IMG/VR virus record: IMGVR_UViG_3300016724_000085
Coordinates: 1-25,254 of that record
Length of the DNA: 25,254 bases
Reading direction: 5' to 3' (one strand)
DNA from: a virus
The notes below the pieces were generated by a model, which saw only the letters and a program-made list of their open reading frames with translations, had not been told where the DNA came from and ran no database searches. Shown here one piece after another: positions 6,051 through 14,404 of the stretch (the stretch's first letter is position 1; each line of letters opens with the position of its first letter). The translations under genes and the position numbers were made by a program.

Positions 6051-6248
6051 TTAAACACCACCTACCTCCTGTGTTGCTTCTTGTATGGTTAGCTCACCCG
6101 CCTCAACCTGACGCATGATTTCTGCGTAGGTAGTGTTTGCAGGGTCTAGTGGGACTGACATGGTGATGCCGTCGATGATTGCGTTGATCGCAGTAACTTC
6201 GCCGTATAAAGACGAATACTGTGCAAATTCAATATTTAGCTCATTCAT
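6051..6248 (-). CDS. Small conserved protein of the fibre cassette
   Basis: A 65-residue protein beginning MNELNIEFAQYS and ending with a helical acidic tail (MRQVEAGELTIQEA). The start at 6248 is chosen because GGAG lies about nine bases ahead, and the codon comes just after the stop of the upstream fibre gene. An earlier ATG, seven codons before, would overlap that gene. The end resembles those of other small fibre-neighbour proteins. It may be a fibre assembly factor, as three such small proteins alternate with fibre genes here. No catalytic or binding motif is visible. Confidence 0.7.
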   Translation of the reverse strand: MNELNIEFAQYSSLYGEVTAINAIIDGITMSVPLDPANTTYAEIMRQVEAGELTIQEATQEVGGV

Positions 6249-6250
6249 TG

Positions 6251-7381
6251 TTATAGCTCCGCACTGCAAGAAATAAGGGAAGCTGTTGTTGAATATGCCC
6301 CATTACTTACGGTCATACCGCTAAAACCATTAATAGCTACAACAACGCCATCGGCACTTGAAGTCGAACCGGAAATGACTGAACCAGAACCAGTTCTACC
6401 TCCTGCACCCATTTCCGTTATAGAGGGTGTCGAGGTTAGTAAAACTAAATCCGGCGCAGATCGCATTTCTATGTCAAATGTAGTAGATAACTCAAAGAAT
6501 GTAGACCCTGCCACATCGCCTTGTAAGCCTTTACCTAAAACTCTGTAATACCGTTTACACAATGCAAGCTCTTCCCCGTATGAACGATGCTCATAGGTAC
6601 TCGCAACAGAGCCGACTTCTAGTTGGACTCCGGTGATGTAGAATGTGGCTGATGCAGTTTCTGTCACACCGTTTTGAACGTGACCATAACCCCATCTCCC
6701 ACTTGCATGGGCTCCCCAAGAAGTATTATCTGCGGAATTAAAGTCTGATCCTGCGGCTATGTGCCATACAGCTTGAAGCCCATTGCCGTTATCATTATTT
6801 ATTGTGCCGCTAGTATCTCCTGCAAAAGAGATTGTTTTTTGCTCCCAAGTGTTTGCCGCATCAATTGTGTACGTTGTCCCTATATTTCTTGAACCATCAG
6901 GTTCGTATAGAGACATTGCAAATGTCCCCGTTTGAGAAGATTTAACCCAGAAAGATACAGTAAGTGAGCTTGCGCTTGCACTTCCATAACCTAAATGTTG
7001 TAGATTTTGAGCTTCTATTTTTTGCTGAACGTATACGGCTTCATCTGCGGCAGTTGTTTCTGGTGTCCCTGTCGTCCACTTCAGCGAGTTTGAATAGCCG
7101 TCAGGAGCGTCAGGCACTTGAGCAAGTGTGCCATCTAAAGAATCCGCAGTACCAGTTATGATAAACTGGAACCTGTCTGCAACGTATCCATTAGTAGGGC
7201 CATCGTGCGCTAATGATAGACTCGTCCCACGCTGTGCAATTCGCATATCTCCGTTCTGAGCCATGTTCCTGCGCCCCAACGATGGAGATGCAGTGGTCAC
7301 CACCGTACCTGTCTCAGCAGGGACACTGAGGTTGCCTGTGCCGTCAGCTTTCTTGATTGTATCTACGTTGAGTTGGCTCAC
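6251..7381 (-). CDS. Tail fibre/receptor-binding protein with carbohydrate-binding-like domain
   Basis: A 376-residue protein. A short N-terminal leader (MSQLNVDTIKKADGTGNLSV, then PAETGTVVTTAS at 21-32) resembles the leader of the neighbouring fibre protein. Next come RRNMAQNGDMRIAQRGTS and a beta-sandwich domain (about 65-255) ending in TFYITGVQLEVGS and YEHRSYGEELALCKRYY, a hallmark of many marine phage fibres. The C-terminal 100 residues are Ser/Gly/Thr-rich. It starts with GTG at 7381, which overlaps the preceding stop as GTGA and has GGAGG about eight bases ahead, so the GTG is well supported. The likely role is host surface binding. Confidence 0.85.
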   Translation of the reverse strand: MSQLNVDTIKKADGTGNLSVPAETGTVVTTASPSLGRRNMAQNGDMRIAQRGTSLSLAHDGPTNGYVADRFQFIITGTADSLDGTLAQVPDAPDGYSNSLKWTTGTPETTAADEAVYVQQKIEAQNLQHLGYGSASASSLTVSFWVKSSQTGTFAMSLYEPDGSRNIGTTYTIDAANTWEQKTISFAGDTSGTINNDNGNGLQAVWHIAAGSDFNSADNTSWGAHASGRWGYGHVQNGVTETASATFYITGVQLEVGSVASTYEHRSYGEELALCKRYYRVLGKGLQGDVAGSTFFELSTTFDIEMRSAPDLVLLTSTPSITEMGAGGRTGSGSVISGSTSSADGVVVAINGFSGMTVSNGAYSTTASLISCSAEL

Positions 7382-7554
7382 GATCCTGCCTCCACAGCAT
7401 CAAGCTGTTCCTGTGTTGGTTGCGCTAGTGTTGGGTAATTCCAGACTGCGATGTAGTCACCGTCACCATCGTTTTGTAAACGAATGTCACCAAAGGCAAA
7501 GTCGTAGTCCGAAAGCTCTGGGTAAATGTTAATGATCTTATGATATAAATCCAT
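7378..7554 (-). CDS. XkdW-like small protein
   Basis: A 58-residue protein. MDLYHKIINIYPEL at the start, IRLQNDGDGDYIAVWN in the middle and PTQEQLDA at the end match the plan of the XkdW family, known from the PBSX prophage of Bacillus, where it is encoded beside tail genes. The ATG at 7554 overlaps the upstream stop as TAATG and has GAGG about nine bases ahead. An in-frame ATG nine codons earlier lies inside the upstream gene and lacks support. The next gene begins in a GTGA overlap. The molecular role of XkdW proteins is not known to me; a fibre assembly function is suggested by position. Confidence 0.78.
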   Translation of the reverse strand: MDLYHKIINIYPELSDYDFAFGDIRLQNDGDGDYIAVWNYPTLAQPTQEQLDAVEAGS

Positions 7555-8183
7555 TAGTCTGGCCTCACTAAATGTATCCACATTCCACTGTCTTGCCCTT
7601 GATCGTTTCCGCCTATTTCAATTCCGCTAGTCCCATCGCTATAGCAAAATCCTTCAATATAATGGCTTGAGCCGTTGAGGTAGACTAACCTACTAATATC
7701 AATTCTAATTTCACCAGTCGTTGCGCCTTTTAAATGAAAATATCCAACAGAAGAATTATTCTTCCATATACTTACAAAGCGATCAGCACCACCAGTACCC
7801 CGTAATGTGGCGGATACTATAACTGAATAATAGCCTGCTACCGTTGGCTGATATCTGTAGTTTGTACCGTCCCAAGCAGATTGCGTATCTACAACTGTTC
7901 CATTGAACTGTATTTTAGTCCAACTGGCAGTGCTTAAAGATTGATCAGCCGCAGTTAAATAAAAATAAGCAACATCAGGCTGATAAACTACACTTGTCAG
8001 CGCACTACCGTCTAACGCAGGTAATGCACCAGATAGGTTAGAGGACGACAGAGTAGACGCACTCGTCAACACCGTCCCCGCCTCATCTGGCAGAGTCAGT
8101 GTGCGGTCTGTGTTTGAATTAGGAGACGCTATGGTGAATGTGCCAGTTCCCGATGCGTTGCCTTGGATTGCTACCTTACTCAT
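7554..8183 (-). CDS. Tail fibre protein with C1q/TNF-like C-terminal domain
   Basis: A 209-residue protein. The leader (MSKVAIQGNASGTGTFTIAS, then LPDEAGTVLTSAS at 31-43) is shared in form with the next fibre protein. After a short linker, the C-terminal region (about 70-209: PDVAYFYLTAADQSL, FNGTVVDTQSAW, YQPTVAGYYSVIVSATLRG, SIWKNNSS) resembles compact jelly-roll fibre heads of the C1q type, which usually trimerise. The ATG at 8183 overlaps the upstream stop as ATGA and has GGAGG about seven bases ahead. A longer reading begins at 8231 inside the previous gene and is not favoured. The likely role is receptor binding. The domain label comes from pattern recognition and is moderately sure. 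Confidence 0.8.
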   Translation of the reverse strand: MSKVAIQGNASGTGTFTIASPNSNTDRTLTLPDEAGTVLTSASTLSSSNLSGALPALDGSALTSVVYQPDVAYFYLTAADQSLSTASWTKIQFNGTVVDTQSAWDGTNYRYQPTVAGYYSVIVSATLRGTGGADRFVSIWKNNSSVGYFHLKGATTGEIRIDISRLVYLNGSSHYIEGFCYSDGTSGIEIGGNDQGQDSGMWIHLVRPD

Positions 8184-8653
8184 CCTGCGACCTCCATAAC
8201 AATAATTGACATAGTTCCTTGAGGCCGCCAAGAGCTTGTTGCATTGGTTGTTTTTGCTTGAACTTTATATGTCACGCTAACCGCTGAAGAAGGGTTGTCT
8301 AGTTTTTGAATAAACCAATCAAACCCCACGTTACCGCCCGGAGTGTCATAGCCAACCAAGTGATTAGCAATTGGAATTGCGTCCCTAACAAGCTGTACAT
8401 ACCCAAGTGTATTATCAACACCATCCTGCGTGTATGCTCCATTAGCCATGACCAATATCTTTGAAGAAGTAGCCTTGGGAGTAATTGAAACCTCTAAATC
8501 GATATCTTGAAACGATGTTGATGTAATAAAGGTTGAATCAAATGCCGTAGACTCAAGCACTTGAATAACACTACCCGCAGGAAGGTTCGCATCTGTAATC
8601 ACACCATCCTGTACAAGCGATACGCCAGTTGTTCCGTTTAGTTCTAGTGCCAT
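8180..8653 (-). CDS. Tail fibre protein, jelly-roll type
   Basis: A 157-residue protein with a short leader (MALELNGTTGVSLVQDGVITDANLPAGSVIQVLES) typical of marine phage fibre modules. A beta-rich domain follows (SFQDIDLEVSITPKATSSKILVMA, WRPQGTMSIIVMEVAG). It starts one base after the stop of the large gp17-like fibre and ends in an ATGA overlap with the next fibre gene. It may bind the tip of the main fibre or form an alternative head domain. The Shine-Dalgarno signal is weak (GT/G-rich), so coupling to the upstream gene probably matters. Confidence 0.78.
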   Translation of the reverse strand: MALELNGTTGVSLVQDGVITDANLPAGSVIQVLESTAFDSTFITSTSFQDIDLEVSITPKATSSKILVMANGAYTQDGVDNTLGYVQLVRDAIPIANHLVGYDTPGGNVGFDWFIQKLDNPSSAVSVTYKVQAKTTNATSSWRPQGTMSIIVMEVAG

Positions 8654-8654
8654 C

Positions 8655-10658
8655 TTACACCACCACCCATCTGCTTCCTGTGGGAACCTGCACGGTTACT
8701 CCACTGTTAATAGTTATAGGGCCGAAAGTCCCTGCGTTTTTGTTTGCACTAATCGTGTAGTCTGCTGATACAACCGCATCGTTCTCCCAGAAGACTCCAC
8801 CCTTGGCTCCAGTGTCAGCCCAATCCGCAGTCGTTCCATCCGTAGTAAGGAACTGACCTGAATGGCCTGTCTGATCTGGTAGAGCGTCTACCGATGCCCA
8901 ATCTGCCGTAGTACCGTCAGTCGTCAGGAATTGTCCTGAGTGTCCTGTTTGGTCTGGGAGTGCATCAATGTTTGCAAGAAGGTTGTCAGTCTCAGTCTTC
9001 GTGTAATGAGAGGCTAGAGCAAACGTACCGAACGCTTGGATGTACACTGTGTCTCCTACGGAGGCTCCAGTACCCAAGACAATGTTTGCACCGTCTGTCG
9101 CTGTGTAGTCACTGACTGCAAGCAAGACACCGTTGAGGTATACATCTACTGCACCTGCATCGTAGCTTGCCGCAAAGCTTGTTTGCCCTGCTGTTGCTGT
9201 GTACTCCACAGAACTCGCTACGCCTGATACAGAAGAACCTGCGTTGACGAAACCTGTGCCGTCATAAACCTTCATGGTTGAAGCAGAACTATCGAACCAG
9301 AGGTCACCTGTAGTAGGTAAGGACGGAGCAGTCGCACCGATGCTGTAAGTGTCAGCAAAGTTGTTTACGTCTGCCAGATTAGCCGCAACTTCGTTGACGT
9401 TCGCAATTGAACCGCCTACAAGGTCTACGTTCGCAATTGACCCTGCAACTACGTCAATCTCTGAGGTAGCTTCTGCTAGATCATTAGCGACTGCCACAAC
9501 CTTTGCTACTTCTGCTTCAACAGCCTGAATATCAGCCATGTTGTTAGAGACGTTTGTCACTACCGACATATTGGTGTTGACGTTTGTCACTGCCGACATA
9601 TTTGTGCTGACGTTAGAGACTGCACCGATGTTTGAAGAGACGTTCGTAACTGCAACAGTGTCCGTTGCGACTTGATTGATATTGGCCTGATTACCCGCAA
9701 CATTCGTAATATTCGTTGCGTTATTCGCAACATTCGTAATATTCGTTGCGTTAGAAACAGCCGCGTTGATGTTGCTTTCATTGGCTACAGCGGCATTGAT
9801 GTTGCTTTCGTTAGCGTCTACATCAATGACGTTCTGGATGTTAGAACCCACATTGTTGACGTTCGTGATCGAGGTAGCCACTGTCTCAATTTCAGACACA
9901 GGCTCGTTCAGGTCTGCCGCTACTGTATCTACAGCAGAGATAGATGTATGAACACGATCTAGGTTGTCAGCAGAAGTTGCCACACGGTCAACATTAGCAA
10001 TCGAGGTATGGACACGATTCACATCGCTCATGTTTGTAGACACATTGTTAATTTGTGTCGTAAACGGAGAGATAGTGTCGATGTCGGTTGCGTAAGGAGC
10101 GAGGGTATCTACGTTGCTGATTGACCCTGCTACATCATCTAAGTTGTCAATGGATGTATGTACACGGTTCAGGTTAGTCAGGTTCAAAGCATTTAGTTGT
10201 GCTTTGTCAGACAAAGTGAGCCAAGTATTCTCAAGGTAGTTCTTAGTGACTGCATCTTGAGCATTAGTTGGGTTAGTGACGTTCTTAATCACACGGGACT
10301 GAGCATCCCACTTACCATCAGGAGTCTGAATCAGAGCTGACTCTGCTGTATCAATTGCTTCCTGTGCAGCAAAGAAGACCTGAATGTTAGAGTTATCTAG
10401 GTCTTCTTCTGTAAGGACTGAGCCTGAAGCAAAGTCTACTGCACGAGCGTCTAGGTCTGTGTTTCGTTCAACTCGCACAACTGCACTTGCAGTAGGGATG
10501 GTTGACGTTTGAATCACAGATGCTGAATTAAAAGTAAACGAGGTGTCTTCCACCCCGTCCACAAACACTTTGATGTCAGCCTGGGCTGTGTAATCAAAGG
10601 GTACGGAGAAGGTAGTGGTACTACCATCTGCGTTGTACTCTATATAACTGTATGCCAT
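8655..10658 (-). CDS. Tail fibre with T7 gp17-like N-terminus
   Basis: A 667-residue fibre (T7 gp17 is about 553). Residues 1-110 (YIEYNADGSTTTFSVPFDY, VFVDGVEDTSFTF, VLTEEDLDNSNIQ) match the T7-type virion-attachment domain. Then comes a long shaft (about 145-435) of short Asn/Val repeats such as NVANNATNITNV and VNRVHTSIANVDRV, likely a trimeric rod. After that lie GDLWFDSSASTMKVYDG, a beta module with YLNGVLLAVSDYT, and two tandem 26-residue repeats with LPDQTGHSGQFLTTDGTTADW. The C-terminus is short and has no obvious receptor head, which fits the separate fibre genes that follow. The ATG overlaps the stop of the upstream ejection protein as TAATG. Confidence 0.92.
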   Translation of the reverse strand: MAYSYIEYNADGSTTTFSVPFDYTAQADIKVFVDGVEDTSFTFNSASVIQTSTIPTASAVVRVERNTDLDARAVDFASGSVLTEEDLDNSNIQVFFAAQEAIDTAESALIQTPDGKWDAQSRVIKNVTNPTNAQDAVTKNYLENTWLTLSDKAQLNALNLTNLNRVHTSIDNLDDVAGSISNVDTLAPYATDIDTISPFTTQINNVSTNMSDVNRVHTSIANVDRVATSADNLDRVHTSISAVDTVAADLNEPVSEIETVATSITNVNNVGSNIQNVIDVDANESNINAAVANESNINAAVSNATNITNVANNATNITNVAGNQANINQVATDTVAVTNVSSNIGAVSNVSTNMSAVTNVNTNMSVVTNVSNNMADIQAVEAEVAKVVAVANDLAEATSEIDVVAGSIANVDLVGGSIANVNEVAANLADVNNFADTYSIGATAPSLPTTGDLWFDSSASTMKVYDGTGFVNAGSSVSGVASSVEYTATAGQTSFAASYDAGAVDVYLNGVLLAVSDYTATDGANIVLGTGASVGDTVYIQAFGTFALASHYTKTETDNLLANIDALPDQTGHSGQFLTTDGTTADWASVDALPDQTGHSGQFLTTDGTTADWADTGAKGGVFWENDAVVSADYTISANKNAGTFGPITINSGVTVQVPTGSRWVVV
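8814..8969 (-). repeat. Tandem 26-codon repeat in fibre gene
   Basis: Two adjacent 78-base units (8892-8969 and 8814-8891) encode the same peptide except for the first and last residue of each unit. At DNA level they are strongly diverged: of 23 shared amino acids with degenerate codons, 18 use a different synonymous codon. This is a direct count from the sequence. Confidence 0.95.
9696..9753 (-). repeat. Perfect 28-base tandem repeat in fibre shaft
   Basis: A 28-base unit at 9696-9723 is repeated exactly at 9726-9753 with a 30-base period, encoding the NATNITNVAN-type decapeptide. Each unit also has inverted ends, CGCAAC and GTTGCG. The identity suggests a recent duplication or ongoing repeat-number change in the shaft. 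Confidence 0.95.
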
Positions 10659-13600
10659 TACCTTCCAGTCCTTAGCTTACGGAGAATTTCATTTGATGCT
10701 TGTCTCTTCTTGCTTTCCTCTTCCCTCTCTTTCTCACGGAACGCAGGAGAATCTTTTCTAAGCTGATCCAGAGCTTGCTCTCGATAGGCTCTGAAGATTG
10801 CTGAAAGTTCTTTGATTGCAGGAGGGGACATGGCTTCATTGCCATACATCATGGCTGCGAAGTCACGTTTCCGAACACGATCAGAGATAGCGTCATAAAG
10901 TGTTTTATTTCCGAACATGGGGTGTCTCTGCTCCCCAAGTATTTTGTGGAACTTACTGTAGACAGATACCCCACTAGAGGCATCCCCATCAAAGATGGTT
11001 CTAAAGTCAGTATCCAAAGTGCCAACATTCAGACTGTATGGCATGGAGGCAAGAGAGCCTGTTCTGTCAAACTGCACGCGCAAGTCGTACATAAGCTCTT
11101 CTACAGGATCTACGTCTTCTGCTTCTTTGAAGGCAGGGAAGATGTAAAGGAAACCTGTGTCTTTTTTAATTGGTCTACCGAAGTCGTCATACTTGAGACC
11201 TACAGAGTTCATCAACACCGGAACTTTAGCTTGAAGCTTGTTTAAGAGTGTTCCGTTCTCACGCGCTCTGACTTCCTCACCTATTTCACCAAGATCTCTC
11301 GCTACGTTAGGAACGAAAGAAGTGACGAAGCTTTCTACGAATGTACCAAACTTGTCTGGTGAGCTGAGAGCATCAGTCAACTGACTAGCTCCCATAAGGG
11401 ACGACTTACCTAAGATGTTATCGACAACAATCGCTAGGGTCTTGGATAGAATCTCTGTTGTGACATCTAACGCACCTTGGTCAAAGCCACCGAACTCATG
11501 TTGTACGAAGTACGTTAAGTCGGCTGCAATTGCCATCGGTGTTGCGAAAGGTTCAAGAGCTTTGTAGCTGACCCATTTCTTGCGAACGGGATCCCAGATA
11601 GAAAGAGGTTTGTATCCTGCTTTCAACCACAACCTGCGTTGCTCTGGATCCGAAGGGCCATTACCTGTCATACCACCAGAAGCAGCTAGAGCTATAGACC
11701 CTGCCATGATTGCCGAACCAACGGCTTTCTTAGTCTGGAGTAACGCCATTTGCTCTTCTGCAAAGTCAAATTCTTTTTGCAGTTGTGCTTCATCAGCGTC
11801 TGGTAATTTACCTGCATTGAAGTCTTGTAGGTTTTGGCGTGCTGCCTTGAACGTGTTAATCACATTCATTTGTCGCTGTGCTAAACGTGCTGTGCCTGGG
11901 ATCATAGACATACCAACAGACACAATGTTTAACGGAGCTTTAACAAACGGGAACGCTAGGAGTCGTCCAATACCACCACCAGAGTTAGCAATACGGTTAA
12001 TAATCTGACCGATTGCTCCATCATTGATGTTCTGGGTAAAGGTGATTGCACGAGACTCTTCTACAATAGCCTTGTCTTTAAACTGTCCTGTGCTTGGATC
12101 TGCAAGTCTACGGACATAAGCATCTGCTTCTAGACGGAGTTGCTCTGGTGTGAGGTCAGGTTTCATCTTAGACAGTTCTGTGTACGCACGAGCGTACGCA
12201 CGAGAACGTGTATACAGAAACTTAGCCATCTCATCATAGCCACTCATCAGATCACCAAATAAAGTGAACTTACGAAGCTTGCCTAAGAATGTCTGAGCTT
12301 TGTCAGGGTCAAAGTTAAACTGATCTCTTTCTAATCGAGTCGAACTAGGATCTGTCAAACTCTCGCCTAAACGGAACGCAACCCTTGCTGCATCTACGGC
12401 TTCTTTGAAGTACATGCGGTATGCATTGATTTGGATCGAAGCTTCAGCTCGCATCCTTGCACCTTTCTCTCCACCAATCTTTCTACCTGCTAACTTACGC
12501 AGGAATGGATAGAGGAAGAGGTTAAGAATGTTACCGAAGGCTGCCGCTTGCTGAGTAGACAAGCCAGAGATCATTGCCTCTGTGCGGAAACTATTCAGCC
12601 TACCCAGAGCCTTAATGATTGCACTAGGCTTTGTCTTATCACGCATAAGCTTGATGTTGCCGTGTGAACTCTTCACTGCATCGTGCAGAGCCGCGAACTC
12701 ATCAACTGCTTGGTTAGACCTACGGAGCTTAGGATCATTCAGTGCATCAAGAATCGCCCATGTACCACGGGTAACCCTACGGCTACCTAAGTTACGAGAG
12801 AACTGACGAGAGTAGAGACCATCCATAATAGACAGGGAGTCCAGTACGTCTTTCAACTGCATGAACTCTGCTTTCTCTGCGTTAGTAAACTCATCAGGGT
12901 TCTTCTTAGCCATCTCCATGATCTTGGCTGCTGTTTCAGTCATGATCTCGTTGATTGCTAATGCACGCGCTTGGATCTGACGCATCAAAGAGATGTCGTC
13001 TTTTGCTTCATCCTTAAGCTTTTCAAACAATGCACCTGTACGATCTGTTTCGTCACCAATGTCACGAGCGATCCTCAGAACGGCTTCTTTAGCTTCACGT
13101 TCTGCTTGTTCTAATGTCTGCTTACCACCGTTGTACCCATCCATCTTGACGAGCTTGGTTTCATGGTGAACTGCACGTTCTTCAACTAGACGCTTAACGT
13201 CATCCGTTGTCTCCAAACGATTAAGGTTCTTAGATCCAATAGGTGCAGGACGCAAGGAGACATCACCAGTTTCACTAATGATCTCTTGGTCTCTGTTCCG
13301 AGGTACAACAGGAACTGGATTACCTGCATCATCAACACGATCTAGGTTCAATCCAGAGTCCGCATCACGATTTACTTCGTTGACTGCAGCTCGTACCTTA
13401 TTTGCAGAGGGAGCTTGGTCAGCTTCTGTCAGAACACGATTGACCTCATCAGGGGTCACTGTGGGCTGTTCTGCGTTGTCTAATAGGTCACCTTGAGTAG
13501 CAGGAGCTTCTCCTTGTGTGGAGGCTTCTGGTGTGTCTGAAGGGGTTTCCTGAGTAGCCTGTCGTTCCGTATCAATCTGAGTCTCAGCTCTACGCTTTGA

Positions 13601-14395
13601 CTTCATAGAACGGTACGCAGCAGAGCCTACATCTAAGACACCTGCAAGTCCGTTACCAAACAAGATACCGTAGCCTGTGGCTGTGAGGTTCTGCTCGATG
13701 TCAAACTCTTCACGCACTCCTGCTTCAAGCTCAATAGATTGACGCATGGCATTGTCTGCACTAGCGTAGAGACCACCTTCAACAGAAGCTGTACTGTAGA
13801 TACCAACACGCTTGATTAGGGACTCTGCAGTCTTCTGTTTGAATCCACGTTCTACTAGAGCTTTGACTGAGGCCTTACCTGCAGTGTTGACTCCAAAGAC
13901 ACGAGCAAGAAGACCCACCCCAAGATAGGTGGTTGGATCAGATGCCAGACCTTTCAGCACCCTTCCTGTACCAGACATCGTAAAGTTAGGTAGCTTGTCA
14001 TAGGTCTGCATGAGATCTACGAAAGCTGTAGCGTCTTCTGGTTCCCAAGATGAGACATCAAGAGCATCACTAGCCATGTTGTACAGGTTGTAGTTGAACT
14101 GCCCCATGTAGGAGATACCAAACTTGGCAAACTCTTCATCTGAGGCATTTTCATCAGGAACACCTAACATTGTAGTGCCACGTTGTAACGCAGCCATTCT
14201 ACGGGCGTTAGTTATCCACTCTTGGTTTGAATATAGTGACTCTTCCGTCACCGCAGGGACTTCAGTGACTTCAGGCATTTCCACAAGCTTATCTAAGCCT
14301 GTAGGGACAAGCTCGACTTTCACGCCTGCTTTAGACGCTTCAGTCTCTTCATCTTCGGTTGTAGGAGCTACGAACAGATCATTTAAAGTAGCCAT
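10658..14395 (-). CDS. Large internal virion (ejection) protein, T7 gp16-like
   Basis: At 1245 residues this is close to T7 gp16 (about 1318) and holds the same position, last of the internal proteins and ahead of the fibre. It would sit in the internal core and be ejected to form a channel across the envelope. An acidic, low-complexity linker lies near 270-320 (TQETPSDTPEASTQGEAPAT). The long helical middle is Arg/Lys/Glu-rich. A conserved-looking region contains ASGGMTGNGPSDPEQRR and GYKPLSIWDP with hydrophobic helices nearby (AIMAGSIALAAS). I see no N-terminal lytic transglycosylase domain as in T7 gp16. AGGAG lies about six bases before the ATG. Confidence 0.85.
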   Translation of the reverse strand: MATLNDLFVAPTTEDEETEASKAGVKVELVPTGLDKLVEMPEVTEVPAVTEESLYSNQEWITNARRMAALQRGTTMLGVPDENASDEEFAKFGISYMGQFNYNLYNMASDALDVSSWEPEDATAFVDLMQTYDKLPNFTMSGTGRVLKGLASDPTTYLGVGLLARVFGVNTAGKASVKALVERGFKQKTAESLIKRVGIYSTASVEGGLYASADNAMRQSIELEAGVREEFDIEQNLTATGYGILFGNGLAGVLDVGSAAYRSMKSKRRAETQIDTERQATQETPSDTPEASTQGEAPATQGDLLDNAEQPTVTPDEVNRVLTEADQAPSANKVRAAVNEVNRDADSGLNLDRVDDAGNPVPVVPRNRDQEIISETGDVSLRPAPIGSKNLNRLETTDDVKRLVEERAVHHETKLVKMDGYNGGKQTLEQAEREAKEAVLRIARDIGDETDRTGALFEKLKDEAKDDISLMRQIQARALAINEIMTETAAKIMEMAKKNPDEFTNAEKAEFMQLKDVLDSLSIMDGLYSRQFSRNLGSRRVTRGTWAILDALNDPKLRRSNQAVDEFAALHDAVKSSHGNIKLMRDKTKPSAIIKALGRLNSFRTEAMISGLSTQQAAAFGNILNLFLYPFLRKLAGRKIGGEKGARMRAEASIQINAYRMYFKEAVDAARVAFRLGESLTDPSSTRLERDQFNFDPDKAQTFLGKLRKFTLFGDLMSGYDEMAKFLYTRSRAYARAYTELSKMKPDLTPEQLRLEADAYVRRLADPSTGQFKDKAIVEESRAITFTQNINDGAIGQIINRIANSGGGIGRLLAFPFVKAPLNIVSVGMSMIPGTARLAQRQMNVINTFKAARQNLQDFNAGKLPDADEAQLQKEFDFAEEQMALLQTKKAVGSAIMAGSIALAASGGMTGNGPSDPEQRRLWLKAGYKPLSIWDPVRKKWVSYKALEPFATPMAIAADLTYFVQHEFGGFDQGALDVTTEILSKTLAIVVDNILGKSSLMGASQLTDALSSPDKFGTFVESFVTSFVPNVARDLGEIGEEVRARENGTLLNKLQAKVPVLMNSVGLKYDDFGRPIKKDTGFLYIFPAFKEAEDVDPVEELMYDLRVQFDRTGSLASMPYSLNVGTLDTDFRTIFDGDASSGVSVYSKFHKILGEQRHPMFGNKTLYDAISDRVRKRDFAAMMYGNEAMSPPAIKELSAIFRAYREQALDQLRKDSPAFREKEREEESKKRQASNEILRKLRTGR

Positions 14396-14404
14396 TCATG
14401 TCTC

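Noticed and set aside
9690-9760. CRISPR-like repeat spacing
   Set aside because: Only two copies with a two-base gap inside a coding sequence and in frame; there are no spacers.
9587-9962. Long open frames on both strands opposite or out of frame with the fibre shaft
   Set aside because: They come from the short-period Asn/Val repeats of the gp17-like gene, giving repetitive low-complexity translations and no ribosome binding sites.
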